A stretch of 64,000 nt of DNA from assembly GCA_004552305.1 (NCBI GenBank), contig SFOX01000008.1, forward strand, positions 5,714 through 69,713. The letters run 5' to 3'. Positions 24,161 through 31,802 of this stretch are shown here, in pieces. Within the stretch, counting starts at the first letter, position 1; every line of letters begins with the position of its first letter. Made by a program: the position numbers and the translations under genes. The DNA comes from Subdoligranulum variabile (GTDB lineage Bacteria; Bacillota; Clostridia; Oscillospirales; Ruminococcaceae). Under the pieces are notes generated by a model that made no database searches, was not told the DNA's origin, and saw only the letters and a list, made by a program, of their open reading frames with translations.

Positions 24161-24246
24161 GTATATCTCATTAGACATTGTGTCTAAATATTTACCCCCG
24201 TCTTTGGCGCTAATGCTGATTTTGTTGGTCAGTTTCCACAAAATAC

Positions 24247-24274
24247 TTGCACATTTTTCCCTGCGTGTTATGAT
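24247..24274 (+). promoter_or_regulatory. Promoter of the glycerol operon
   Basis: TTGCAC (24247-24252), 16-base spacer ending TGT, TATGAT (24269-24274). Leader of about 30 bases with no antiterminator-type structure, so a GlpP-like control is not evident. Confidence 0.6.
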
Positions 24275-24309
24275 ATGTTTAATAAATAACAAAGAAAAGG
24301 TGGCTTTGT

Positions 24310-25806
24310 ATGCAAAAGTATATCATGGCGCTGGACGCAGGCACCACCTCCAACCGCTGCATCCTGTTTGACCGCAACGGGCGTATGTGCAGCGTGGCGC
24401 AAAAGGAATTTACCCAGTATTTTCCCAAGCCGGGCTGGGTTGAGCATGACGCCAACGAGATTTGGACCACCCAGCTGGGCGTGGCACTTTCGGCCATGAA
24501 CCGGATCGGTGCCTCCGCCGCCGACATTGCGGCCATCGGCATCACCAACCAGCGCGAAACGACCATCGTTTGGGATCGCGAAACCGGCGAGCCGATTTAC
24601 CGCGCCATCGTCTGGCAGTGCCGCCGCACCGCCGCCATCTGCGACGAGCTGAAGGCGCAGGGGTACACCGAGATGATCCGCCAAAAAACCGGGCTTGTGC
24701 TGGACGCCTATTTTTCGGCAACCAAGCTGAAATGGATTTTAGACAACGTACCCGGCGCGCGCCAAAAGGCAGAGGCGGGCGAGCTGATGTTCGGCACGGT
24801 GGAAACGTGGCTGATCTACAAGCTGACCTGCGGCAAGATCCATGTGACCGACTACTCCAACGCCAGCCGCACGATGCTGTTCAATATCCATACGCTGGAC
24901 TGGGACGATGACATTTTGCGGCTGCTCAACATCCCGCGCTGCATCCTGCCCACGCCGGTGCCGAACAGCCAGTTTTACGAGTATGCCGACCCGATGCACT
25001 TCGGCGGCGAGATCCGCATTGCGGGCGCGGCAGGGGACCAGCAGGCGGCGCTGTTCGGGCAGACCTGCTTTGCGGCGGGGGACGTCAAAAATACATACGG
25101 TACGGGCGGCTTTTTGCTGATGAACACCGGGGACAAACCCGTGGAAAGCCGCAACGGGCTGGTTACGACCATCGCGTGGGGGCTGAACGGCAAGGTCAAC
25201 TACGCGCTGGAAGGCAGCATTTTTGTGGCGGGCGCTGCCATACAATGGCTGCGCGATGAGCTGAAAATCATCGAAGATTCGCGGGATTCCGAGTATATGG
25301 CGCTCAAGGTCAAGGACACCAACGGCTGCTATGTCGTGCCGGCGTTCACGGGGCTGGGCGCGCCGCACTGGGACCAGTATGCCCGCGGCACCATTGTGGG
25401 CTTGACCCGCGGCTGCAACAAAAACCACATCATCCGCGCCACGCTGGACAGCCTGTGCTATCAGGTCAATGACGTGCTGAAGGCGATGGAAGCGGACGCG
25501 GGCATCCGTCTGAGCGGTATCCGGGTGGACGGCGGTGCCTCCGCCAACAACTACCTGCTGCAGGCGCAGGCGGATATCAGCGGCGCGGCGGTCGAACGCC
25601 CCCGCTGTGTTGAAACCACAGCGCTGGGCGCGGCGTATCTGGCAGGGCTTGCCGTCGGCTACTGGGACAGCCCCGCCGACGTGCTGAAAAACCGCGAGAT
25701 AGACCGCGTGTTTACCCCGCAAATTACCGAGCAGGACCGCGAAAAACGCATACGCGGTTGGAATAAGGCCGTGCGCTGCTCTTACGCATGGGCCAAGGAG
25801 GACTGA
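24310..25806 (+). CDS. glpK: Glycerol kinase
   Basis: A 498-residue FGGY-family kinase making glycerol 3-phosphate from glycerol and ATP. The N-terminus YIMALDAGTTSNRCILFD is the phosphate-1 motif, ITNQRETTIVWDRETG is the glycerol-site region, and the C-terminal ATP-site motif RVDGGASANNYLLQ is intact. Length is normal. It heads an operon with a GlpA-like dehydrogenase four bases downstream, an FAD oxidoreductase and DUF1667, so glycerol is phosphorylated and then oxidised. The His that is phosphorylated by HPr in many Firmicute enzymes was not located. Confidence 0.97.
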   Translation: MQKYIMALDAGTTSNRCILFDRNGRMCSVAQKEFTQYFPKPGWVEHDANEIWTTQLGVALSAMNRIGASAADIAAIGITNQRETTIVWDRETGEPIYRAIVWQCRRTAAICDELKAQGYTEMIRQKTGLVLDAYFSATKLKWILDNVPGARQKAEAGELMFGTVETWLIYKLTCGKIHVTDYSNASRTMLFNIHTLDWDDDILRLLNIPRCILPTPVPNSQFYEYADPMHFGGEIRIAGAAGDQQAALFGQTCFAAGDVKNTYGTGGFLLMNTGDKPVESRNGLVTTIAWGLNGKVNYALEGSIFVAGAAIQWLRDELKIIEDSRDSEYMALKVKDTNGCYVVPAFTGLGAPHWDQYARGTIVGLTRGCNKNHIIRATLDSLCYQVNDVLKAMEADAGIRLSGIRVDGGASANNYLLQAQADISGAAVERPRCVETTALGAAYLAGLAVGYWDSPADVLKNREIDRVFTPQITEQDREKRIRGWNKAVRCSYAWAKED

Positions 25807-25810
25807 CACC

Positions 25811-27241
25811 ATGAAGGACGTTATCATTATCGGGGCGGGCGTGGCAGGCTGCGCTGCCGCCCGGGAAATCAGCCGATACAACGCGGATATTCTGGTTTTG
25901 GAAAAAGAGGAGGATGTCTGCTGCGGCACCTCCAAGGCCAACAGCGCCATTGTACACGCGGGCTTTGACGCCGCCGCCGGCAGCCTGATGGCAGAGCTGA
26001 ACGTGCAGGGCAGCCGTATGATGCCCGCCCTTGCCAAGGAGCTGGATTTTGCCTACGACCCGTGCGGCAGTCTGGTGGTCTGCCTGTCGGACGCGGACCG
26101 CCCCGCCCTGCAAAAGCTGTACGAAAACGGCGTTGCCAACGGCGTGGAGGGGCTGCGCATCATCGAGCGCGATGAGCTGTTGGCGATGGAGCCGAATATC
26201 TCGGATGAGGCGGTCGCTGCGCTGTGGGCGCCCACCGGGGGCATCGTCTGCCCGTTCGGGCTGACCTTTGCCTTTGCCGAAAACGCTGCCAAAAACGGCG
26301 CACAGTTCCAATTTGACACCTGTGTGACCGGGCTGGAAAAAATCGACGGCGGCTGGCGTGTGCATACCGACAAGGGCGACTTGGACGCGCGAAGTGTGGT
26401 GAACGCCGCCGGGGTCCATGCGGACGAGCTGCACAACATGGTAAGTGACGATACGATGACGATTATCCCGCGCCGGGGCGATTACTTCCTGCTGGATCAC
26501 AGCGCGGGCGGACACGTTAAGCACACGGTGTTCCAGCTGCCCGGCAAGTACGGCAAGGGCGTGCTGGTCACCCCCACGGTACACGGCAACCTGCTGGTGG
26601 GACCCACCGCCACCGACATTGACGACAAGGAAAACACCGCCACCACCGCCGCCGAGCTGGACGAGGTGCGCCAAAAATCCGGTCTGGCGGTCAAAAACAT
26701 CCCGCTGCGCCAGACCATTACCAGCTTCAGCGGTCTGCGCGCCCACGAGGTACACCACGAGTTTATCATCCGCGAAAGCGCCCCCGCCTTTGTGGACTGC
26801 GCGGGCATCGAGTCGCCGGGGCTGTCCGCCAGCCCTGCCATCGGGCAAAAGGTTGCGGGCATCGTGGCGGACATTCTGCATCTGGAAAAAGACCCCGCCT
26901 TTGACGGCACCCGCAAGGGCATTCTGGACCCCAAAACGCTGCCGCTGGCAGAGCGCGCCGAGCTGGTGCGCCGCCAGCCTGCCTACGGGCAGATCCTCTG
27001 CCGCTGCGAGTCGGTGACCGAGGGCGAAATTCTGGACGCCATCCGCCGCACGCCGGGCGCGCGCAGCTTGGACGGCGTCAAGCGCCGCACCCGCGCCGGG
27101 ATGGGGCGCTGCCAGTCCGGCTTCTGCAGCCCGCGCGTGATGGAAATTTTGGCGCGTGAGCTGGGCAAGCCGATCGAAAGCATTACAAAATCAGGCGGTG
27201 CATCGCGCATTATTGTGGGTATCGACAAGGACAGCCTGTAA
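25811..27241 (+). CDS. GlpA-like FAD-dependent glycerol-3-phosphate dehydrogenase with BFD-type iron-sulfur domain
   Basis: A 476-residue flavoprotein. The FAD site DVIIIGAGVAGCAAAREIS opens a DAO-fold oxidase (to about residue 360). The C-terminal about 90 residues form a BFD-like [2Fe-2S] domain with four Cys in LCRCESVT and GRCQSGFC. It lies between glpK and a GlpB-like flavoprotein and so should oxidise glycerol 3-phosphate to dihydroxyacetone phosphate, passing electrons on. Related proteins act on other 2-hydroxy acids, so the substrate is inferred from context. AAGGAGG lies before the ATG. Confidence 0.9.
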   Translation: MKDVIIIGAGVAGCAAAREISRYNADILVLEKEEDVCCGTSKANSAIVHAGFDAAAGSLMAELNVQGSRMMPALAKELDFAYDPCGSLVVCLSDADRPALQKLYENGVANGVEGLRIIERDELLAMEPNISDEAVAALWAPTGGIVCPFGLTFAFAENAAKNGAQFQFDTCVTGLEKIDGGWRVHTDKGDLDARSVVNAAGVHADELHNMVSDDTMTIIPRRGDYFLLDHSAGGHVKHTVFQLPGKYGKGVLVTPTVHGNLLVGPTATDIDDKENTATTAAELDEVRQKSGLAVKNIPLRQTITSFSGLRAHEVHHEFIIRESAPAFVDCAGIESPGLSASPAIGQKVAGIVADILHLEKDPAFDGTRKGILDPKTLPLAERAELVRRQPAYGQILCRCESVTEGEILDAIRRTPGARSLDGVKRRTRAGMGRCQSGFCSPRVMEILARELGKPIESITKSGGASRIIVGIDKDSL

Positions 27242-27256
27242 GGGGGGAAAGACCAA

Positions 27257-28516
27257 GTGAAAAACGCAGATCTCGTGATTTTGGGCGGCGGTCCTGCCGG
27301 GCTTGCCGCAGCGCTGGCCGCACGGCAGGCGGGCGTGCAGGATATTTTGATTCTGGAGCGCGACGCCGAGCTGGGCGGTATTCTGAACCAGTGCATCCAC
27401 AACGGCTTCGGGCTGCATACCTTTAAAGAGGAGCTGACGGGTCCCGAGTACGCCGCCCGCTTTGCCGACAAGGTCAAGGCGCAGGGCATCCCCTACAAGC
27501 TGAACACGATGGTGATGGACCTGTCTGCCGACAAGGTCGTAACCGCGATGAACCGCACCGACGGGCTGTTTCAGGTGCAGGCGAAGGCGGTCGTGCTGGC
27601 GATGGGCTGCCGCGAGCGCCCGCGCGGTGCGCTGAACATCCCTGGCACCCGCCCGGCGGGCATCTTTACCGCAGGTACCGCGCAGCGCCTTGTGAATATG
27701 GAGGGCTACCTGCCCGGACGCCGCGTGGTCATTTTGGGCAGCGGCGATATCGGGCTGATTATGGCGCGCCGTATGACGCTGGAGGGCGCGAAGGTTTTGT
27801 GTGTGGCGGAGCTGATGCCGTATTCCGGCGGGTTGAAGCGCAACATCGTGCAGTGCCTGAACGACTTTGACATTCCGCTCAAGCTCAGCCACACCGTGGT
27901 GGACATCGAGGGCAAGGAGCGCGTGACCGGGGTGACGATCGCCGAGGTCAAAAACGGCAAGCCCGTACCCGGCACCGAGGAGCATTTTGCCTGCGACACG
28001 CTGCTGCTTTCCTGCGGACTTTTGCCCGAAAACGAGCTGAGCCGCACGGCGGGCGTGGCGCTAAGCCCCATCACGGGCGGACCGCAGGTGGACGAAAGCC
28101 TGCAGACCAGCATCCCCGGCGTGTTTGCCGCGGGCAATGTGCTGCACGTCCACGACTTGGTGGACTATGTTTCGGAGGAGGCTTCTGCCGCCGGAACCAG
28201 CGCTGCTGCGTATATTTTGCACGGTGCTGCCGCAGCAGGGCGAGCCTTACCCGTTGTGGCGCAAAACGGCGTGCGCTACACCGTGCCGGTAACGGTGCAT
28301 CCGCAGGCTGCCGAAACGCTGACGCTGCGTATGCGTGTGGACAACGTCTACAAGGGCAAGGCGCTGGCGGTCTACGCGGGCGAAACCTGCCTGTGGCGGC
28401 GCAAGCGCCCCGTGATGGCCCCCGGCGAGATGGAAACCGTGGTGCTGAAGGCGGACGCGCTGGCAAAAATTCCCGCCGATGCCGCCAACCTGACCGTGAC
28501 TTTGGAGGAGGTGTAA
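27257..28516 (+). CDS. FAD-dependent pyridine-nucleotide-disulfide-type oxidoreductase (GlpB-like role)
   Basis: A 419-residue protein with two dinucleotide sites: LVILGGGPAGLAAALAARQ at the N-terminus for FAD and RVVILGSGDIGLIMARRM near residue 155 for a nicotinamide or second nucleotide. ALVLAMGCRERPRG-type and FAAGNVLHVHDLVDYVSEEA motifs follow. In Clostridia this gene sits between a GlpA-like dehydrogenase and DUF1667, as here, and is thought to relay electrons from the dehydrogenase. Start is GTG 27257 with GGGGGG upstream. The next gene begins four bases after its stop. Confidence 0.88.
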   Translation: MKNADLVILGGGPAGLAAALAARQAGVQDILILERDAELGGILNQCIHNGFGLHTFKEELTGPEYAARFADKVKAQGIPYKLNTMVMDLSADKVVTAMNRTDGLFQVQAKAVVLAMGCRERPRGALNIPGTRPAGIFTAGTAQRLVNMEGYLPGRRVVILGSGDIGLIMARRMTLEGAKVLCVAELMPYSGGLKRNIVQCLNDFDIPLKLSHTVVDIEGKERVTGVTIAEVKNGKPVPGTEEHFACDTLLLSCGLLPENELSRTAGVALSPITGGPQVDESLQTSIPGVFAAGNVLHVHDLVDYVSEEASAAGTSAAAYILHGAAAAGRALPVVAQNGVRYTVPVTVHPQAAETLTLRMRVDNVYKGKALAVYAGETCLWRRKRPVMAPGEMETVVLKADALAKIPADAANLTVTLEEV

Positions 28517-28520
28517 CGCT

Positions 28521-28886
28521 ATGGAACAACGCGAACTGACCTGTATCGGCTGCCCGCTGGGCTGCCCCCTGACCGTTACGCTGGAAAACGGCGCCGTGCA
28601 GAGCGTGCAGGGCAACACCTGCCCCCGGGGCGATGCCTACGCCCGCAAGGAGGTGACCGCCCCCACCCGCATCGTGACCAGCACCGTCAGGGTGACGGGC
28701 GGCACGCTGCCTGCCGTCAGTGTGAAAACGGCGGGGGATATCCCCAAGGGCAAAATTTTTGATTGCGTGCGCGCGTTAAAGGACATTGCCGTGCCGGCAC
28801 CCGTAAGCATCGGGCAGGTCATTGTGCCGGATATTGCCGGAACCGGCGTTGCCATTGTGGCTACAAAAAATATCGACAAGGTGTAA
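28521..28886 (+). CDS. DUF1667 cysteine-rich protein
   Basis: A 121-residue protein with four N-terminal Cys: LTCIGCPLGCPLTV and NTCPRGDAYA, a pattern that could hold an iron-sulfur cluster or zinc. The rest is beta-rich (VTSTVRVTGG, VSIGQVIVPDIAGTGV). It is the last gene of the glycerol operon, the standard place for DUF1667, and is presumed to be an electron-transfer subunit of the dehydrogenase complex. GGAGGAGG precedes the start. Confidence 0.9.
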   Translation: MEQRELTCIGCPLGCPLTVTLENGAVQSVQGNTCPRGDAYARKEVTAPTRIVTSTVRVTGGTLPAVSVKTAGDIPKGKIFDCVRALKDIAVPAPVSIGQVIVPDIAGTGVAIVATKNIDKV

Positions 28887-28909
28887 AATCTGCACCGTAA
28901 CAGCAAAAC

Positions 28910-28955
28910 AAGCGCGCCCCCTGCCGGATGACCCGGCAGGGGGCGCGCTTTGGTT
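28910..28955. terminator. Bidirectional terminator between the glycerol operon and the HPr-like gene
   Basis: Very stable stem AAGCGCGCCCCCTGCCGG (28910-28927) / CCGGCAGGGGGCGCGCTT (28933-28950), flanked by CTTTGGTTCTT on the right and, on the minus strand, TTGTTTTGCTG on the left. It lies between convergent genes. Confidence 0.88.
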
Positions 28956-28973
28956 CTTAAGTTTCGTTAGCTT

Positions 28974-29198
28974 TTACTGCTTCAGGGCGCGGATGACGTG
29001 GTTCAGGTCCTGCTCGTTCTCGCAAACGATCTTGACAGGGTGGCTGTAATCCAGGCTCATCATACCCAGAATGCTCTTGGCATCGGCGATGCTGCCCTTT
29101 ACATCGTGTACGCCGACATCGTTATAACACTTGGCGGCAGCAGACACGATTCCCTTCACTTCAGCAAAATTGGAAACCTTGACTTGTTTCACCATCAT
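28974..29198 (-). CDS. HPr-family protein lacking the phosphocarrier histidine
   Basis: A 74-residue protein. The second half follows HPr: the region AKSILGMMSLDYSHPVKIVC corresponds to the regulatory Ser46 loop (NLKSIMGVMSL in Bacillus HPr). The first half lacks the active-site motif GLHARPA; the matching stretch reads VSNFAEVKGIVSAAAKCYND with no His. It therefore cannot pass phosphate from enzyme I in the classic way and may act, like Crh, as a target of HPr kinase for carbon control, or have another role. Start is ATG 29198 or the adjacent ATG 29195, behind GGAGG. It is a single gene. Confidence 0.85.
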   Translation of the reverse strand: MMVKQVKVSNFAEVKGIVSAAAKCYNDVGVHDVKGSIADAKSILGMMSLDYSHPVKIVCENEQDLNHVIRALKQ

Positions 29199-29303
29199 AA
29201 TGACCTCCAAACGTAATCGTGCGGCGGTGTTTTCCCACAAACAGGCGCCGTGCTGTAAGGCACCGGACCATCTTGCCCGTGTGTTTTCTTCCTTACGCGG
29301 GAT

Positions 29304-29315
29304 ATTATAGCACAA
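29304..29315 (-). promoter_or_regulatory. Extended -10 promoter of the HPr-like gene
   Basis: Minus strand TTGTGCTATAAT; TATAAT at 29309-29304. No good -35 box; the TGTGC extension may compensate. Leader of about 100 bases. Confidence 0.65.
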
Positions 29316-29339
29316 ATCCGGCGTGCTACACACCAAACA

Positions 29340-29600
29340 CACACAACAACGTTGTCTTTCTATTTTCCGTACAAAAGCCACAAAAACGCATATTGGATTT
29401 TAGGCACTTCCACCAAAAACAAGCGCGAAAATTTGGCTTTGTTCACATACTTTATGTGTTTGCAAAAGATTTATTATGTGTTTGCAAATGATGAAAGTGA
29501 AAGAATACACAAAAGTGTTACTTTTGCCAAATCTTGACTGCGCGTGGGCTGCAAGCAAAACAACAAAACTACATAATTTGCGCAAAAATCGCAAATTCCG
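29340..29600. other. A/T-rich intergenic stretch with a 15-bp direct repeat
   Basis: This 260-base gap is clearly richer in A/T than its surroundings. It holds two exact copies of TTATGTGTTTGCAAA at 29452-29466 and 29474-29488, start to start 22 bases apart (two helical turns), as expected for a tandem operator. A 64-codon reading on the minus strand has no ribosome site or family likeness and is not called. Confidence 0.55.
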
Positions 29601-29601
29601 G

Positions 29602-31764
29602 TTATTGCAGCCCCTTCATGGTCAGGGCTATGCGCTTTTTGGCGGTGTCTACGCTCAGGATTTTGACGCGCACAATATCGCCCACCTTCAAAGCCTCGCG
29701 CGGGTGCTTGATAAATTTGTCGCTGATCTGTGAAATATGCACCAGTCCGTCCTGATGCACGCCCAAATCCACAAACGCGCCAAAGTCAATGACGTTGCGC
29801 ACAGTGCCGGTCATCTCCATGCCGGGCTTTAAATCCTCCAGGCTCATAATGTCGCTGCGCAGCAGGGGCTTGGGCAGGCTGTCGCGCACATCGCGCCCCG
29901 GCTTGCACAGCTCGGCAATGATGTCGTTCAGCGTCGGCTCGCCCACGCCCAAGGTGTCGCACAGGGTGCGGACGCCCTTGGCTTTGACCACGCCGGGCAG
30001 CCCTGCCAGCTTGTCGGTGCCGATCTCGGCGGCGGTGTAGCCGCAGGCATCCAGCAGCGCCTTGGCGGCAGGGTAGCTTTCGGGGTGAACGGCGGTGGCG
30101 TCCAGCCGGTTTTTGGCTTCGGGCAGGCGCAAGAATCCGGCGCACTGCTCATACGCCTTGGGACCCAGCCCCTTGACCTTTTTCAGCTGTGCGCGGGAGG
30201 TGAAGGCACCCTTCTCCTCGCGCCACGCCACAATATTTTTGGCGATGGCAGCGGTCACGCCTGCCACGCGGCGCAACAGGGGCGCACTGGCGGTGTTTAA
30301 ATCCACGCCCACCGAGTTGACGCAGTCCTCCACCACGCCGTCCAGCGTTTCGTTCAGGCGCTTTTGCGGCATATCGTGCTGGTACTGCCCCACGCCGACC
30401 GCCTTGGGGTCGATCTTGACCAGCTCTGCCAGCGGGTCCTGCAGGCGGCGGGCGATGGACACGGCGCTGCGCAGGTTGACGTCAAACTGCGGGAACTCCT
30501 CCGCCGCCAGCTTGGACGCCGAATACACCGACGCGCCCGCCTCGCTGACGACCATATATTGCAGATGCCGGTCGTTTTCCTGCGCCAACTCGCGGATGAC
30601 CTCGGCGGCAAATTCCTCGGTTTCGTGTCCGGCGGTGCCGTTGCCGATGGCCATAACCTCGACACCGTTTTTCAAAACCATCGATTTGATGATCTTTTTG
30701 GCTTGGTCAACGCGCTTGAACTCCGGTACGGGGTAGACAACGTTGGTGTCCAGCACCTTGCCGGTGGGGTCCACAACGGCGACCTTGCAGCCCATGCGGT
30801 AGCCGGGGTCCAGCCCCATAACGGTTTTGCCGCGGATGGGCGGCTGCAGCAAAAGCTGGCGCAGGTTGTCGCCGAAAACCTTGATGGCACCCTCGGCGGC
30901 GGCGTCCGACAGGGCGGTGCGCAGCTCGTTTTCCAAGCTGGGGTGGATCAGGCGGCTGTAGGCGTCGCGGGCGGCCTCGTCCACCAGCAGGGCGCTGGCG
31001 CCGCCGGTCTTTTTGCGGGCAAACATCCAGCTTACGATGCCGGCGGCGCGCTCGGCGTCCACCTCCAGCGCAACCTTCAAAAAGCCCTCGCGCTCGCCGC
31101 GGTCCAGCGCCAGCACGCGGTGACCGGGGATTTTGTTCAGCGGCTCGGCGTAGTCGTAATATTGGGCGTAGACGCTGTCCTCGTCCTTGGCTTTGGCGGC
31201 GGTGATGCGCCCGAACGCGCGGTAGTAGCGGCGCAGCTCGGCGCGGCAGGCGGCATCGTCCGAAACGGCTTCGGCGATGATGTCCTTGGCGCCCTGCAGT
31301 GCGGCATCGGCGTCGGGGACTTCATCGTTCAAGTAGTCGGCAGCGGCGGCTTGCGGGTCAAAAGCAGCGTCCTGACGCAAAATAGCGTCCGCCAGCGGCT
31401 GCAGCCCGCGCGCCTTGGCAATGCCCGCGCGGGTCTTGCGCTTGGGCTTGTAGGGGCGGTAGATGTCCTCGACCTCCGCCAGCGTTTTGGCGTTTTGCAG
31501 CGCGGCGGTCAGCTCGGGGGTCATAACGCCCTGCTCGGTGATGGAGCTGGTGACCTCGGTCTTGCGCTTGTCCAGACCGCGCAGATATTCTAGGCGGTCG
31601 CCCAAGGCGCGCAGCACCTGGTCGTCCATCGAGCCGGTGGCTTCCTTGCGGTAGCGGGCGATAAACGGGATGGTGTTGCCTTGGTCGATCAGATCAATGG
31701 CACCCTGTACGTTTTTCAGGTTCAGGTTCAGTTCGGCGGCAAGTTGTTCGGCATGGGTTTGCAT
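29602..31764 (-). CDS. tex: Tex-family RNA-binding transcription accessory protein
   Basis: A 720-residue protein. The order is an N-terminal helical HTH-like domain (GNTIPFIARYRKEATGSMDD), a YqgF/RNase H-like domain (MGLDPGYRMGCKVAVVDPTG), helix-hairpin-helix motifs (VNSVGVDLNTASAPLLRRVAG and KVKGLGPKAYEQCAGFLR) and a C-terminal S1 RNA-binding domain (GMEMTGTVRNVIDFGAFVDL). Tex binds RNA and RNA polymerase and affects gene expression under stress. The start ATG 31764 has AAAGGAA upstream; an in-frame extension into the yfhO end is rejected. Confidence 0.96.
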   Translation of the reverse strand: MQTHAEQLAAELNLNLKNVQGAIDLIDQGNTIPFIARYRKEATGSMDDQVLRALGDRLEYLRGLDKRKTEVTSSITEQGVMTPELTAALQNAKTLAEVEDIYRPYKPKRKTRAGIAKARGLQPLADAILRQDAAFDPQAAAADYLNDEVPDADAALQGAKDIIAEAVSDDAACRAELRRYYRAFGRITAAKAKDEDSVYAQYYDYAEPLNKIPGHRVLALDRGEREGFLKVALEVDAERAAGIVSWMFARKKTGGASALLVDEAARDAYSRLIHPSLENELRTALSDAAAEGAIKVFGDNLRQLLLQPPIRGKTVMGLDPGYRMGCKVAVVDPTGKVLDTNVVYPVPEFKRVDQAKKIIKSMVLKNGVEVMAIGNGTAGHETEEFAAEVIRELAQENDRHLQYMVVSEAGASVYSASKLAAEEFPQFDVNLRSAVSIARRLQDPLAELVKIDPKAVGVGQYQHDMPQKRLNETLDGVVEDCVNSVGVDLNTASAPLLRRVAGVTAAIAKNIVAWREEKGAFTSRAQLKKVKGLGPKAYEQCAGFLRLPEAKNRLDATAVHPESYPAAKALLDACGYTAAEIGTDKLAGLPGVVKAKGVRTLCDTLGVGEPTLNDIIAELCKPGRDVRDSLPKPLLRSDIMSLEDLKPGMEMTGTVRNVIDFGAFVDLGVHQDGLVHISQISDKFIKHPREALKVGDIVRVKILSVDTAKKRIALTMKGLQ

Positions 31765-31802
31765 AGGGTGGGTTCCTTTCCAAAAATAATACGATACAAC
31801 GT

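Noticed and set aside
29400..29594. 64-codon minus-strand frame in the A/T-rich gap
   Set aside because: No ribosome site, no likeness to known proteins, and composition explained by the A/T-rich island.
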